From: Alteromonas salexigens
Lineage (GTDB): Bacteria > Pseudomonadota > Gammaproteobacteria > Enterobacterales > Alteromonadaceae
Direction: 5' to 3'
Length of the DNA stretch: 64,000 bases
Assembly (NCBI RefSeq): GCF_025628895.1
Contig: NZ_JAOTJC010000005.1
Coordinates: forward strand, 1-64,000
Position 1 is the first letter of the stretch. Every line of letters starts with the position of its first letter. Below, in pieces: positions 55,113 to 64,000 of the stretch. The position numbers were made by a program, and so were the translations under genes. The notes beneath the pieces were generated by a model. The model was given only the letters and a program-made list of their open reading frames with translations. It was not told the origin of the DNA and did no database searches.

Positions 55113-55625
55113 CTATAACTTTTTGGCCACTGAGTCAGGCACTAAAACCTGGTCTATCACGTGAATAACGCCATTTGACGCCATGATATCGGTTTTGACC
55201 ACTGTGGCGTTTTCCACCATGACCTTGCCCATGTCGCTGGAAATATTGATAACAGCGCCTTCCACAGTGGTCGCCTCGCTGAGTCCGGTTACCCTGTCAG
55301 CCGTAAACTTACCCGATACCACATGGTAAGTAAGCACTTGCACTAATGCTTCTTTGTTAGCTGGCTTTAATAACTTGTCCAGGGTTCCGGCGGGCAGAGC
55401 TTCGAACGCAGCGTTGGTAGGGGCAAACACAGTATAAGGGCCGGCATCTTTAAGAATGTCAGTGATACCAGCAGCCTCAATGGCGGTCACGAGGGTGGAG
55501 AAGGTGTCGTTACTGGCAGCAATAGTCACGATATCGTCTTTCGCTTGTTTGTGGTGACCCGCGAAAATACTGAAGCTGACACAGGTGAGCAGTACGGCAG
55601 TCGCGAGGTTGCGTATAGTTTTCAT
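55113..55625 (-). CDS. Secreted fasciclin (FAS1) domain protein
   Basis: About 170 residues: a signal peptide (MKTIRNLATAVLLTCVSFSIFAG) and one FAS1 domain. The conserved H1 region (GPYTVFAPTNAAFEALP), the YH motif (VLTYHVVSGKF) and the H2 region (NGVIHVIDQVLVP) are all present. FAS1 proteins act in cell-surface adhesion. The frame opens at 55709, but the ATG at 55625 follows AAAGGACA and starts the signal peptide. A single gene. Confidence 0.92.
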   Translation of the reverse strand: MKTIRNLATAVLLTCVSFSIFAGHHKQAKDDIVTIAASNDTFSTLVTAIEAAGITDILKDAGPYTVFAPTNAAFEALPAGTLDKLLKPANKEALVQVLTYHVVSGKFTADRVTGLSEATTVEGAVINISSDMGKVMVENATVVKTDIMASNGVIHVIDQVLVPDSVAKKL

Positions 55626-55863
55626 AGCAGATTGTCCTTTAACAGGTGATAAGAAATACGGGCGTAATACTTTGAGCCGTACCTTTGTTGATACGGGATA
55701 AAGAAACAAAGGGTTGGTTACAACTGCGTAATCTACGACGAATGACTGCTTCGCAGTCCTTAACGGTATGTGAAAGTGAATTTGCCGGTCTATACTTGAT
55801 AAAGACGGCTAATTTACGTGAATAATGCCGTCTGGCAGTAAACGCAGAATGAGGATAATGCCA

Positions 55864-57030
55864 ATGCAAGTTCGTCAGACAATTGCATGCTTTGGTATAC
55901 TCGTATTACTGCAGGGATGCGCGAGTACCCCCGAAGAAACTGTGTCCAGCCCTTATCCGGCGCTGAAAGACGCGCTGTTCCCTAGCTATACCCTGTTTGA
56001 GCCGGAAAGCGAAGAGGCCGTATTCATGCTGGATGAGGAGGCCGCAGCGTTTGTAGCCGGCGCCATGTCCCCCAATCGCAGTGATCACTACAATATGCGG
56101 CAACTGGTTAAGAATATTTTTGAATACTCTGATGCCGGTCTCCAGTACCGAAACAGCGCCAACACCGTGGCCTCACGGACCTTTCAGAATCAAACCGCGA
56201 ACTGCCTGTCGCTTTCTATCATGACCTATGCCATGGCAGCACATGCCGGTTACCGCGCCCAGTTTTATGAAGTGGATATTCCAGAGTACTGGACCCGCAG
56301 AGATGGCTACAGCCTGCTTAACGGGCATATTAATTTGCGAATTTCCCTGCCTGACGAACAGAACGTAACCCGCATGCAGGACGATTACATGGACGTGGAT
56401 TTCGACCCTCAGAACGTACGTGAATATTTTCCCCGCAGGAAACTGAAAAAGCGGGTGGTGCTGTCCATGTTTTACAATAACAAAGGCGCCGACGCGCTCA
56501 TTGCCAGTAGCTACAGCAAGGCCTATGCGTACTTTCGCAAAGCGGCACTGCTATCGCCTGAGTTACCGCAGTCGTGGGTAAACCTCGGCGTGCTGTATCG
56601 TCAGCAGGACGCCTATGCAGCCGCAGAAGAAGCTTACGAGCGCGCCATTGCGCTGGATAACGAAAATTTCACCGCCTGGGAAAACCTGGCCATTCTGTAT
56701 CGCTATACCGACCGTCATGATCAGGCCGACCAAATTGCTGCGCGGCTGGAACGCCGGCGAGAGGATAACCCTTTCTATCATTTCATTTTAGGCGAGCAGG
56801 CTCTCGAGGCGGAGCAGCTGGAGGAAGCGCTCACCCATTATCGTCGGGCAATGCGCCTGGACAGCACCCGTCATGAGGTTTTGTTTGGCCTTGGTAAAAC
56901 CTATTTTGAAATGGGTGATGTGACCCGCGCCCGCCAGTTTATCGAGCGAGCTGCACGGCATGCGCCGAATGCCCAGGAGCAGCAGCGCTATCAGGGCAAG
57001 TTGTCGGTATTGCAAAGCCGCTCCGATTAA
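55864..57030 (+). CDS. TPR lipoprotein with transglutaminase-like domain
   Basis: About 388 residues. The N-terminus has a lipobox (GILVLLQGC) for lipid attachment. The first half (about 60-200) looks like a bacterial transglutaminase/papain-like domain: NQTANCLSLSIMTYAMAAHAGYRAQFYEV has a cysteine placed as the nucleophile (shown as NCLSLS), and LNGHINLRI contains a candidate His, followed by DVDFDP for the Asp. The second half is at least four TPR units (SWVNLGVLYRQQDAYAAAEEAY repeats). Several close ATGs are possible; the one at 55864 is nine bases after GAGG. Likely in the outer or inner membrane facing the periplasm; peptidase or scaffold role unknown. Confidence 0.8.
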   Translation: MQVRQTIACFGILVLLQGCASTPEETVSSPYPALKDALFPSYTLFEPESEEAVFMLDEEAAAFVAGAMSPNRSDHYNMRQLVKNIFEYSDAGLQYRNSANTVASRTFQNQTANCLSLSIMTYAMAAHAGYRAQFYEVDIPEYWTRRDGYSLLNGHINLRISLPDEQNVTRMQDDYMDVDFDPQNVREYFPRRKLKKRVVLSMFYNNKGADALIASSYSKAYAYFRKAALLSPELPQSWVNLGVLYRQQDAYAAAEEAYERAIALDNENFTAWENLAILYRYTDRHDQADQIAARLERRREDNPFYHFILGEQALEAEQLEEALTHYRRAMRLDSTRHEVLFGLGKTYFEMGDVTRARQFIERAARHAPNAQEQQRYQGKLSVLQSRSD

Positions 57031-57041
57031 CCGCCACAAAC

Positions 57042-57068
57042 AAAAAAGCCATGCAGCGAGCATGGCTT
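57042..57068 (-). terminator. Intrinsic terminator for the 2OG-oxygenase gene
   Basis: A perfect 9-bp stem AAGCCATGC/GCATGGCTT with a 5-base loop, followed on the minus strand by six T. It may also slow plus-strand transcripts from the TPR lipoprotein gene. Confidence 0.88.
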
Positions 57069-57093
57069 AGTGCGTCATATTTTAGCGTGCCAG

Positions 57094-57933
57094 TTAGATA
57101 ACACCAAGTTCGCGCAGACGCTCCTGCAGGTATGAACCGGCAGTATGGCGGTCAGACAGTTTTACATCCGGACGGGGGTGTAAAAACAGCGGCAGTGAAA
57201 TGCGTGACTTCGTCATGTCCGCATTTTCCGGGTTGATTACCCGGTGCGTGGTAGACGGGAAGTAGCCACCGGACGCTTCCTGCAACATGTCGCCAATATT
57301 GACAATCAGGTTACCAAAGTCACAGGGGACTTCCAGCCAGCTGCCGTCTTTCGCCTGCACCTGTAAACCCGGTTCGTTGGCCGCAGGCAGGATGGTGATC
57401 AGGTTAATGTCTTCATGGGCGGCAGCACGGATCGCATCCGGTTCTTCATCGCCCTGCAACGGCGGATAATGCAATACCCGTAACAATGTCTGGTCGCTGT
57501 CTTTGATCATATTCGACAGCGGTTCATTGTACAGCTTGCTGACTTCGTCGGGCGAGTGCTTTTCTATCCAGCCCAGCAGTTCCTTGGCTAACTCGGTGGC
57601 CTGACCGTAGTAGCCTTCCAGTTGCGGACGTAGTTCTGACGGGCACTGACCCCAGGGATAAAAATGGTAATACTCTTTGATGTCTTTCTTGGTAAATCCT
57701 TTCGCGACTTCTGACACGCTCTGCGGGAAGAAGCCGTCCTGCGTCCCCTTGTTATACAGGTACTGGTGTTTGTCTTCGCTATCAAAGAATCCCTGCCAGG
57801 ACTCATAGATACCAGACACCATAGACTGCTGGATAGGGTGGTTTTTAAGTACACCAAACCCAGTCTCGCGCAGAGACTGTACGAATAACTCTTCGGCGTT
57901 GTCAGCCTGGTAGTCAACAGCAACTAATTGCAT
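57094..57933 (-). CDS. 2-oxoglutarate/Fe(II) oxygenase, isopenicillin N synthase family
   Basis: A 279-residue non-haem iron oxygenase. The N-terminal DIOX_N region (FVQSLRETGFGVLKNHPI) is followed by the double-stranded beta-helix core. The HxD iron ligands are in AAAHEDINLITIL, the distal His is in PSTTHRVINP, and the 2-oxoglutarate Arg is in KSRISLPLFLHP. The GFGVLKNH, GNLIVNIGDMLQ and THRV segments are typical of this family. It oxidises a small substrate using O2 and 2-oxoglutarate; substrate unknown. Monocistronic. Confidence 0.9.
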   Translation of the reverse strand: MQLVAVDYQADNAEELFVQSLRETGFGVLKNHPIQQSMVSGIYESWQGFFDSEDKHQYLYNKGTQDGFFPQSVSEVAKGFTKKDIKEYYHFYPWGQCPSELRPQLEGYYGQATELAKELLGWIEKHSPDEVSKLYNEPLSNMIKDSDQTLLRVLHYPPLQGDEEPDAIRAAAHEDINLITILPAANEPGLQVQAKDGSWLEVPCDFGNLIVNIGDMLQEASGGYFPSTTHRVINPENADMTKSRISLPLFLHPRPDVKLSDRHTAGSYLQERLRELGVI

Positions 57934-57987
57934 AGTAGGATCCCATAAGTTTAGACCGCGGCATTATAATCATAGACCCGCGAGGTG

Positions 57988-58024
57988 AAAAGGCGCAGAC
58001 ATAAATATTGAGCAAGGTCTGCGC
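57988..58024 (-). terminator. Intrinsic terminator for the udk-nupC unit
   Basis: On the minus strand GCGCAGAC, 16-base loop, GTCTGCGC then CTTTTC. The stem is perfect but the loop is long, so efficiency is uncertain. Confidence 0.6.
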
Positions 58025-58073
58025 GGGGGGTAATTTACAAAAAACTGACCGAATAGTCTACTGGCGTGGGCAA

Positions 58074-59285
58074 TTAGCCCAGCGCCAGGAAGAATCCGGC
58101 CAGTGCCGCACTCATCAGATTGGACAGGGTTGCGGCGATCACCGCTTTCAGTCCCAGGCGGGCAATTTCTTTGCGACGAGTAGGGGCCATTGCACCCACG
58201 CCACCCATAAGAATGGCAATTGACGAAAAGTTTGCAAAACCGCACAGCGCGAAGGTAATGATGGCCTGCGACGACGCTGACAGTGCTTCTTTGTTTTCCA
58301 GGAAGCCCAGATAAGCCACAAACTCATTGACGACCACTTTCTGACCGATAACACTGCCGGCAATTTTCGCCTCTTCCCACGGCACGCCAATAGCCCATGC
58401 CAGCGGCTGCAGTAAAAAGCCCAGGATGCTTTCGAAGGTCAGATCTTCTACGCCTACCAGTTCGCCGGACCAGCCCACCAGGCCATTCAGCATGGCAATA
58501 AGGGCAATAAATGCCAGCAGCATAGCACCTACATTCAGCGCCAGGGTTAGCCCTGATGCCGCGCCACTCGCGGCCGCGTCGAACACATTGGCATAACCGG
58601 TATCTTCAGCGTCGATTTGATCAAGTTCATTATTGGTTTGTTCTGTTTCAGGCAAAATAATCTTGGCCATCAGCAGGCCACCTGGTGCGGCCATGAAGCT
58701 GGCCGCCAGCAGATATTTAAGCTCAACACCCATACCGGCGTACCCGGCCATAACCGAGCCAGCAATAGACGCCAGGCCGCCCACCATAATGGCAAACAAC
58801 TCGGATCGGGTCATGTGCGGGATAAACGGGCGAACGACCAGCGGGGCTTCGGTCTGGCCCACAAAAATATTCGCCGCCGCCGACATCGACTCGGGTCGGC
58901 TGGTGCCCAGTACTTTTTGCAGGAAGCCACCGATTAAGCGAATGATCCAACCCATCAGCCCAAGGTGATACAACACCGCAATCAGCGACGAGAAGAAGAT
59001 AATGACGGGCAACACGTTGAACGCAAAGATAAAGCCCAGCGACTTATCACCAATAGGCCCAAACACGAAGTTTATGCCCTGTTGGCTGTAATCAATGATG
59101 TTACCCACAAAACGGGTCATCTTAAGCAGGAGCTGTTTGCCTGGCTCAAAATACAAAATAAAGGCGCCAACCAGCGCCTGAATTGCAAACGCACCGCCTA
59201 CGGTGCGCCAGTTTATAGAGCGTTTGGCCGATGACAGCAAAAAGGCAATGCCAAGCAATAGTGCAATGCCCACTAAACTAACCAT
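58074..59285 (-). CDS. NupC-type concentrative nucleoside transporter
   Basis: A 403-residue inner-membrane CNT-family nucleoside:cation symporter with 8-10 hydrophobic segments. Family signatures include [19 protein letters not shown] text (here [17 protein letters not shown]), [35 protein letters not shown] and [16 protein letters not shown]. Length equals E. coli NupC (400). It takes up nucleosides, probably including uridine, since the uridine kinase gene lies 13 bases upstream in the same unit. Confidence 0.95.
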   Translation of the reverse strand: MVSLVGIALLLGIAFLLSSAKRSINWRTVGGAFAIQALVGAFILYFEPGKQLLLKMTRFVGNIIDYSQQGINFVFGPIGDKSLGFIFAFNVLPVIIFFSSLIAVLYHLGLMGWIIRLIGGFLQKVLGTSRPESMSAAANIFVGQTEAPLVVRPFIPHMTRSELFAIMVGGLASIAGSVMAGYAGMGVELKYLLAASFMAAPGGLLMAKIILPETEQTNNELDQIDAEDTGYANVFDAAASGAASGLTLALNVGAMLLAFIALIAMLNGLVGWSGELVGVEDLTFESILGFLLQPLAWAIGVPWEEAKIAGSVIGQKVVVNEFVAYLGFLENKEALSASSQAIITFALCGFANFSSIAILMGGVGAMAPTRRKEIARLGLKAVIAATLSNLMSAALAGFFLALG

Positions 59286-59298
59286 GATGAATAATCCC

Positions 59299-59922
59299 TT
59301 ACAATAAGGCCTGCTGGATGTGCGATTTTATAACGTCCAGAGCGATTTGGTTTTTGCCGCCCTGAGTTACTACAACATCAGCAGTAAACCGGCTTGGCTC
59401 TATGAATTGGTGGTACATAGGTTTGACTGTTTGTTCGTATTGTTTTGCCACCGATTCAATGGTTCTGCCACGCTCTTTGACATCGCGCATCATGCGGCGC
59501 ATCAGGCAGATGTCGAGAGGCGTGTCGATGAATATCTTAACGTCATACAAAGGTGTCAGCTCTGGCCTTGCCAGCAACATGATCCCTTCCAGAATAATCA
59601 CCGGCGCCGGGTTCAGGCGTTCAGTGTCAGGCAGACGGGTATGCGTTTTGAAACAATAATGGGGATAATCAATGGGCTCACCCTGACGCAAGGCCTGCAA
59701 GTGGGCCTTGAGCAGTTCATGCTCAAATGCATTGGGGTGGTCATAATTGTTTTTCTCACGCGCTTCCATCGGCAGATGGTCTTGCGCACGATAGTAGTGA
59801 TCTTCTCGTAAGATCTGGACCGGACGCCCCTGAGCAGAGAAACCGTTGTACAAATTTTCAGTAAATAACGACTTCCCCGAGCCGGACGCTCCGGAAATGG
59901 CAATAATTAACGGCGATTGCAT
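59299..59922 (-). CDS. udk: Uridine/cytidine kinase
   Basis: A 207-residue P-loop kinase that phosphorylates uridine and cytidine in pyrimidine salvage. The P-loop is GASGSGKS (about 10-17), the substrate region is [13 protein letters not shown], the Walker B-like segment is [10 protein letters not shown], and the lid carries [13 protein letters not shown]. Length matches E. coli Udk (213). It forms a two-gene unit with the nucleoside transporter gene, an uptake-and-trap arrangement. Confidence 0.95.
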   Translation of the reverse strand: MQSPLIIAISGASGSGKSLFTENLYNGFSAQGRPVQILREDHYYRAQDHLPMEAREKNNYDHPNAFEHELLKAHLQALRQGEPIDYPHYCFKTHTRLPDTERLNPAPVIILEGIMLLARPELTPLYDVKIFIDTPLDICLMRRMMRDVKERGRTIESVAKQYEQTVKPMYHQFIEPSRFTADVVVTQGGKNQIALDVIKSHIQQALL

Positions 59923-60045
59923 AATACATAATAGCTATTTTTCTTGGTGCAAAGATACGCGTTTGGTCCTCACGAATCAATGTAAAGTTCGTGATTCCTT
60001 GCCAATGGTGTGATGGTTGCTTGTGGACAGGTGTTGCGAATTTGT

Positions 60046-61002
60046 TCAGTTGCCGATAATTTCCACATCCTCATCGGTCAGGGTGGTCAGTGCGAAAGAG
60101 TGCTGTTTAGAGCGTGAGCCCTCGCCCTGCGCCCGTGGCGGATAATAGCGGGTTTTGTCGCTGGCAAACTCACTGAATACTTCATCCAGGGCCGCGCGTA
60201 CCTCACTCAGGGTTTTATCCAGGTTGGCGTTAAAGTCGGGGCGTTTGCGCTTAGTGTGACCTAACTCAATCAGGCGGCTGAATATGCGGTTGGCACCGGC
60301 CACCAGTTCATCGGGAATATCTTTGTGATGCTGGAGTGGTTGCTCCGGATGCTCGATGCAGTATCTGACCAGCGCGGTATAGAAACATAACGGCTTATTT
60401 TGCAGCACCACGGCAGTGTCGGTCACATTGTTGCCCAGCGACTTGGTTAACAGATTAATAACCAGCTTGGGTTGCGGTGGCGCAATGTCCGGGCTGTCTG
60501 TCTGATCGCGCTTTTTCTGTCGCAGCCACACCCGGGTGTAAATGGGCAGGGCAAGCAGCGCAGCCAACAGGGCCAGCGGGCTGAATTCCATAACTGAAAG
60601 CCGGGAGGTGGTAGCCACCTGCATGGCAATCTGCTGTTCCGCAGTATTGAGTGACAGGGTGGACCGGCGGGTAAACTGTGTGGGAATTTCACCGTTAAAG
60701 TTGACCGACTGAATACTGACGACCATCAGCGGATAATCATTATTGTAGAGCGCAGAATTCAGGCGCGACAGATACCGCTGCACCGCTGACTGGTTAATCG
60801 GCATGTTCAGCAGTTCATTGCCTACATCCAGATACGCAGAATCCAGACTCACCCGGTCGGTAAGGTGATCAATGGCGAGGTGCTCAGTGGCGGCATGACC
60901 GGCAAGCTGGGCACCTATGGCGACGAGCTGGAAGACGACTACCAGGCCAGCCAGCAGGAGGGTGAACCGGTAGCGACGCCGAAGATTGTTAGTTACCGTC
61001 AT
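60046..61002 (-). CDS. Membrane protein of unknown function, paired with binding protein
   Basis: About 318 residues. An N-terminal transmembrane helix (about 12-35), an extracytoplasmic domain of about 100 residues, a second helix (about 138-160) and a cytoplasmic C-terminal domain (about 165-318) with HHKDIPDELVAGANRIFSRLIELGH. The layout is like a membrane receptor or chemotaxis/kinase sensor, but no kinase, cyclase or HAMP motif is seen. The ATG at 61002 follows GAGGATAG and is preferred over a GTG at 61014. It overlaps the end of the binding-protein gene by 14 bases, so the two are translated together and probably interact. Confidence 0.7.
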   Translation of the reverse strand: MTVTNNLRRRYRFTLLLAGLVVVFQLVAIGAQLAGHAATEHLAIDHLTDRVSLDSAYLDVGNELLNMPINQSAVQRYLSRLNSALYNNDYPLMVVSIQSVNFNGEIPTQFTRRSTLSLNTAEQQIAMQVATTSRLSVMEFSPLALLAALLALPIYTRVWLRQKKRDQTDSPDIAPPQPKLVINLLTKSLGNNVTDTAVVLQNKPLCFYTALVRYCIEHPEQPLQHHKDIPDELVAGANRIFSRLIELGHTKRKRPDFNANLDKTLSEVRAALDEVFSEFASDKTRYYPPRAQGEGSRSKQHSFALTTLTDEDVEIIGN

Positions 61003-61870
61003 GACTATCCTCACATGGCTGTATCAGCTCAACGCTCTGATAATACGCGCGGCTGTGGCTGGCAGATAATGCCTTGATAACCTGTTGCGCGGCGCAGCGC
61101 AGATCGGTGTTACGGGTTTGCATTTTCAAGTACCACCGCATACCTGAGACACCTTCATGCAGCGCGGTTATATAGTTTTTCGAGAGCAGCGTTTCATCGC
61201 CCTTGCCCCAATAAGACGCAATAATGTCTACGTCGCCGGCAAGCAAAGCGCGGCGTAAGTCTTTGTGGGAGTTAAAGTGCAGCAGCGAAATGTTGTCGTC
61301 GTTGATACCCAGCGACTTGAGGACGGTTTTAGGCACAATATGACCGGACCGGCTACTGGGGTAATCGAGAATGCCAATACGCTTACCCAGCAGATATTCT
61401 TTTGAGAGTTCCGGCTTTTCTTTCAGCGCGATGAAGTAGGCGCTGTAATCGGGGTGTGAAGCAATGGTCTCGTAGCCATAGATTTGGTCGGCGCCAAATG
61501 CCTCTACCACATTGCTTTTTACCAGCGCTAAGTCAACCACGCCGTGATTAATGTACCGGAAAGTGTCGTAATCGCTCTGACCCAGCACCACATTGACATT
61601 GCCAAACTGGCGCTGGATAACCTTGTTCTTACAGAAGCTGTCGATAGCTTTGACGGCCACTGTTTTGTCAGTGACGTAAATATCAAAGCTGTCCTGATTG
61701 ACTGAAAACGCCTTTTCACAGTGGAAACTTTGGCCTGTTTGCGGAGATATTTCCGGCAATGAGGAAAAACTTGTCACAAAATTCACCCACCCGCTGCCAA
61801 GTAGCAGGAGTACGAGCAAAATATACTGGATAGGTTTGGGAATGCGCACCGCGGACAAATTACTGCTCAA
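60989..61870 (-). CDS. PhnD-like periplasmic substrate-binding protein
   Basis: A 293-residue protein with an N-terminal transmembrane anchor (QYILLVLLLLGSGWVNFVTS; no clear cleavage site) and a PhnD/SsuA-like binding domain. YINHGVVDLALVKSNVVEA resembles the lobe-1 region of phosphate/phosphonate-binding proteins. LLGKRIGILDYPSSRSGHIVPKTVL and ALLAGDVDIIASYWG are also family-like. No ABC permease or ATPase is nearby. The frame begins at a TTG at 61870 with AAGGC upstream; a GTG a few codons in is possible. With the overlapping membrane protein gene it may form a ligand-sensing pair rather than an uptake system. Confidence 0.78.
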   Translation of the reverse strand: MSSNLSAVRIPKPIQYILLVLLLLGSGWVNFVTSFSSLPEISPQTGQSFHCEKAFSVNQDSFDIYVTDKTVAVKAIDSFCKNKVIQRQFGNVNVVLGQSDYDTFRYINHGVVDLALVKSNVVEAFGADQIYGYETIASHPDYSAYFIALKEKPELSKEYLLGKRIGILDYPSSRSGHIVPKTVLKSLGINDDNISLLHFNSHKDLRRALLAGDVDIIASYWGKGDETLLSKNYITALHEGVSGMRWYLKMQTRNTDLRCAAQQVIKALSASHSRAYYQSVELIQPCEDSHDGN

Positions 61871-62280
61871 AACGTTGCCTTATTTAATAAGGTGATTTCA
61901 CCAGTTAAGTTTATTTAATGCAACCAGTAAGTTTACTTTAACATGTTTAGTGCTTGTTTTTATTCAGCATTTTATAAATAAATTTGAATGGCAACAAACG
62001 CTGTTTATTAATGCGAAATGACTAAAGAATAGACCGCATTACAGGATGGGTTGTCGATATAATACTAATAAATAAGTTTTGTTGACCGGATGGTCAGGTT
62101 TGGCGCTGAAGTTGGTGTGTAAACAGTATGTTAACACGCATTTTTGCACCAGGCTGTCATCATAATGCAACACAACGCGACAACAATCCTGATGCCGAAA
62201 ACGAAAGCAGCATGCACTTATATATGGGCCGTAAGAGCCACAATACAAGTGCAATTCCGCCTAAAATAAGGGAAACACAC
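61871..62280. other. A/T-rich region between binding-protein and TonB-receptor genes
   Basis: 410 bases without a supported gene. It is more A/T-rich than the neighbours and contains the divergent promoters. TTGACC near 62086 and several TATAAT-like hexamers (e.g. GATATAATACT near 62055) are visible, but no single promoter with good spacing can be singled out. The ribosome-binding site AAGGGA lies just before the receptor start. Confidence 0.45.
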
Positions 62281-64000
62281 ATGATTAGTAAAACTCAGTT
62301 CACTCGCGTTGCGATGGCTGTTGCTCTGTCAGTTGGTGTCGCTACCACTGCCGTGGCTAACACAGGTCAGTCGTCAGCTATGCGTGGTACGATTGTCGGG
62401 CCGCAGGGTAATCCTGCTGCAGGTAGTGCAATTACCATTCTTCACCAGCCTTCTGGCACAGTGAAAGAAGCCACTGTAAACGCAGAAGGTTTGTTCTCTG
62501 CGCGTGGTCTGCGTGTTGGTGGTCCCTACACCATCATTGTTGAGTCAGACAAATTTCAGAGCCGGGTTATCGAAGGTGTTTATCTTGACCTGAACGATAC
62601 CTTCCAACTGAATGCACAGCTTGAGTCTGTGTCTGACGTTGAGCGTATCGTGGTAACCGGTACCCGTGACTTCTTCTCTAACAGTGGTTCTGACTCGGTA
62701 TTTGGTGAAGAGTTCATCAACAATGTGGCCACGTTCAACCGTGACCTGAAAGATGTGGTACGTAATAACCCACTGGCAGCGGTAAGCCCTGACGGTGACG
62801 AACTGAGTGTTGCCGGCACCAACCCGAAATACAATGCCGTGACCATCGATGGCGTGGGCATTAACGATACTTTTGGTCTGCAAAGCAATGGTTACCCCAC
62901 TTCACGTCCGCCTATTTCACTGGACGCTGTTGAGCAGGTATCGATTGAATACGCACCATTTAATACCCGTGCCGGTAAGTTTGGCGGCGGTAACATCAAC
63001 GTGGTTACCAAGTCTGGTACCAATGAAGTATCAGGTTCCGTGTTCTTTGAAACGGTTCCTACCACTGGTGATGCGATCGATAACCGCGACCCAGACGGCG
63101 ATGTTGAGTTCCCTACCACTAACGAAGAAGAGTCTTACGGCTTTACGTTAGGTGCGCCGTTAATTGAAGACAAACTGTTCTTCTTCGGCTCTTATGAGAA
63201 GTGGGAAGAAGATGTTGTTCTGGATTTTGACCCATCAACGTATTCAGCTGAAGCATTAGCTGACGCCAATTCTGTAGTCAATATTCTGCAAAGCAAGTAT
63301 GGCATTACTGACTCAATCGGTGGTGCTCCTGCTCCTAACGAAGATGAAAAAGTACTCATCAAACTGGACTGGAACATTAACAGTGATCATCGTGCAGATA
63401 TAACCTACAGCAAGCAGGAAAGTGCACAGGCGCGTAACTTTAATGACTCGCCTCGGGATATCCTGCTGACCTCTAACGGTTGGACTTCAGAACAAACCAA
63501 CGAATTTATCACTGCGCACATTTACTCTGACTGGACAGCAGACTTCTTCACTGAAATCAGCATGTCATATAAAGAGTTCGAGCAAGCGTCGGTTACCAAG
63601 AATTCACTGGGCGAAATTAATGTTCGTGGCGAAGCGGTTGATGTTGTAGCGGGACAAGATCAGTTCCGTCACGCCAACGTACTGGCCAACGAAGTATTTA
63701 ACCTCGGCTTCCACGCGACTTACCTTGCCGGTGACGTTGAATACAAGTTTGGTGCTGAGATGGAAGATACCACCAACTACAACCTGTTTGCCGAAGGTTC
63801 AGATGGTGTGTGGGAATTCGACAGCATTGAAGATTTCGAAGCTGGTGAAATCGCTGAGTTTTACTACAGCAACGCATTCACGAACAATGAACAGGATGTG
63901 GCTTACGACGTAGACAGCACCACTTACGCGCTGTACGGCGATGCCACCTTTGACCTGACTGATGACATTATTGTTACTGCCGGTCTGCGGTATGAGTACC
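62281..64000 (+). CDS. Oar-like TonB-dependent receptor (partial, runs off the right edge)
   Basis: The first 573 codons of an outer-membrane receptor, open to the end of the window. A signal peptide (ending VGVATTAVA-N) precedes a carboxypeptidase-regulatory-like domain (about 30-115, RGTIVGPQGNPAAGSAI). The plug domain follows with the family's RIVVTGTRD entry, RDLKDVVRNNPLAAVSPDG and VTIDGVGINDTFG, and ends INVVTKSGTNEVSGS. The beta-barrel then begins (LFFFGSYEKWEE). The regulatory domain plus plug order is that of Oar/SusC-like receptors, which take up oligosaccharides, peptides or siderophores or affect adhesion. Substrate unknown. Starts with ATG behind AAGGGAAA. Confidence 0.9.
   Translation, partial: MISKTQFTRVAMAVALSVGVATTAVANTGQSSAMRGTIVGPQGNPAAGSAITILHQPSGTVKEATVNAEGLFSARGLRVGGPYTIIVESDKFQSRVIEGVYLDLNDTFQLNAQLESVSDVERIVVTGTRDFFSNSGSDSVFGEEFINNVATFNRDLKDVVRNNPLAAVSPDGDELSVAGTNPKYNAVTIDGVGINDTFGLQSNGYPTSRPPISLDAVEQVSIEYAPFNTRAGKFGGGNINVVTKSGTNEVSGSVFFETVPTTGDAIDNRDPDGDVEFPTTNEEESYGFTLGAPLIEDKLFFFGSYEKWEEDVVLDFDPSTYSAEALADANSVVNILQSKYGITDSIGGAPAPNEDEKVLIKLDWNINSDHRADITYSKQESAQARNFNDSPRDILLTSNGWTSEQTNEFITAHIYSDWTADFFTEISMSYKEFEQASVTKNSLGEINVRGEAVDVVAGQDQFRHANVLANEVFNLGFHATYLAGDVEYKFGAEMEDTTNYNLFAEGSDGVWEFDSIEDFEAGEIAEFYYSNAFTNNEQDVAYDVDSTTYALYGDATFDLTDDIIVTAGLRYEY

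Overview
The window comes from a marine gammaproteobacterium, most likely a member of the Alteromonadaceae (Alteromonas/Salinimonas-like). This is inferred from gene content: a cold-amylase-type alpha-amylase with a C-terminal extension, an Oar-like TonB receptor, a CrbS/CrbR-type acetate switch, and the E. coli-like block 5S rRNA - murB - birA - pantothenate kinase - tRNA(Thr,Tyr,Gly,Thr) - tuf. No phage, IS element or CRISPR array was seen.

Layout. 1-70: the 3' end of a 5S rRNA and its terminator. 200-2200: a uracil-DNA-glycosylase-family gene, a haem-binding lipoprotein and an EF-hand protein. 2500-14160: a tightly overlapping exopolysaccharide operon (flippase, polymerase, two glycosyltransferases, a PglC/D/E/F-like amino-sugar quartet, Wza-like export protein, Wzc-like protein with a decayed kinase domain), then a protein with a PEP-CTERM-like tail. 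This sits between the rRNA operon and murB, which are neighbours in E. coli. 15050-19540: murB, birA, coaX, four tRNAs behind a strong promoter with a GC-rich discriminator, and tuf with its terminator.

19600-31260 is the most unusual part. Two paralogous secreted subtilases with SLH-like C-termini face each other. The minus-strand one heads a gene set with a secreted unknown protein, an FHA-GAF protein, a Ser/Thr kinase with TPRs, a soluble histidine kinase and a NarL-type regulator. A palindrome, (A/G)GGGG-N4-CCCC(T/C) followed by ATAG, occurs in the same orientation upstream of both proteases and a third time upstream of a possible small RNA. I infer a dedicated regulatory system for extracellular proteolysis.

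31460-51170: an aldo-keto reductase, a chloride-type alpha-amylase, a DcaP-like porin, and acetate metabolism (acs and a CrbR-like regulator; farther on a CrbS-like SSS-fused hybrid kinase, a DUF4212/ActP-like symporter pair, a CBS/nucleotidyltransferase protein and a DnaQ-like exonuclease). A TAAGAC-N4-GTCTTA-like box occurs twice before acs and once between crbS and the symporter pair. A RimK/desuccinylase/RimB group with a periplasmic binding protein lies in between, followed by a small MscS channel.

51260-64000: tRNA-Leu(CAG), an unknown membrane protein, an Hpt/REC-GGDEF pair, a MAPEG gene broken by one in-frame amber codon, a LysE exporter, a fasciclin protein, a TPR lipoprotein, a 2OG-Fe(II) oxygenase, udk-nupC, an unassigned pair (PhnD-like binding protein and membrane protein), and an Oar-like TonB-dependent receptor running off the right edge.
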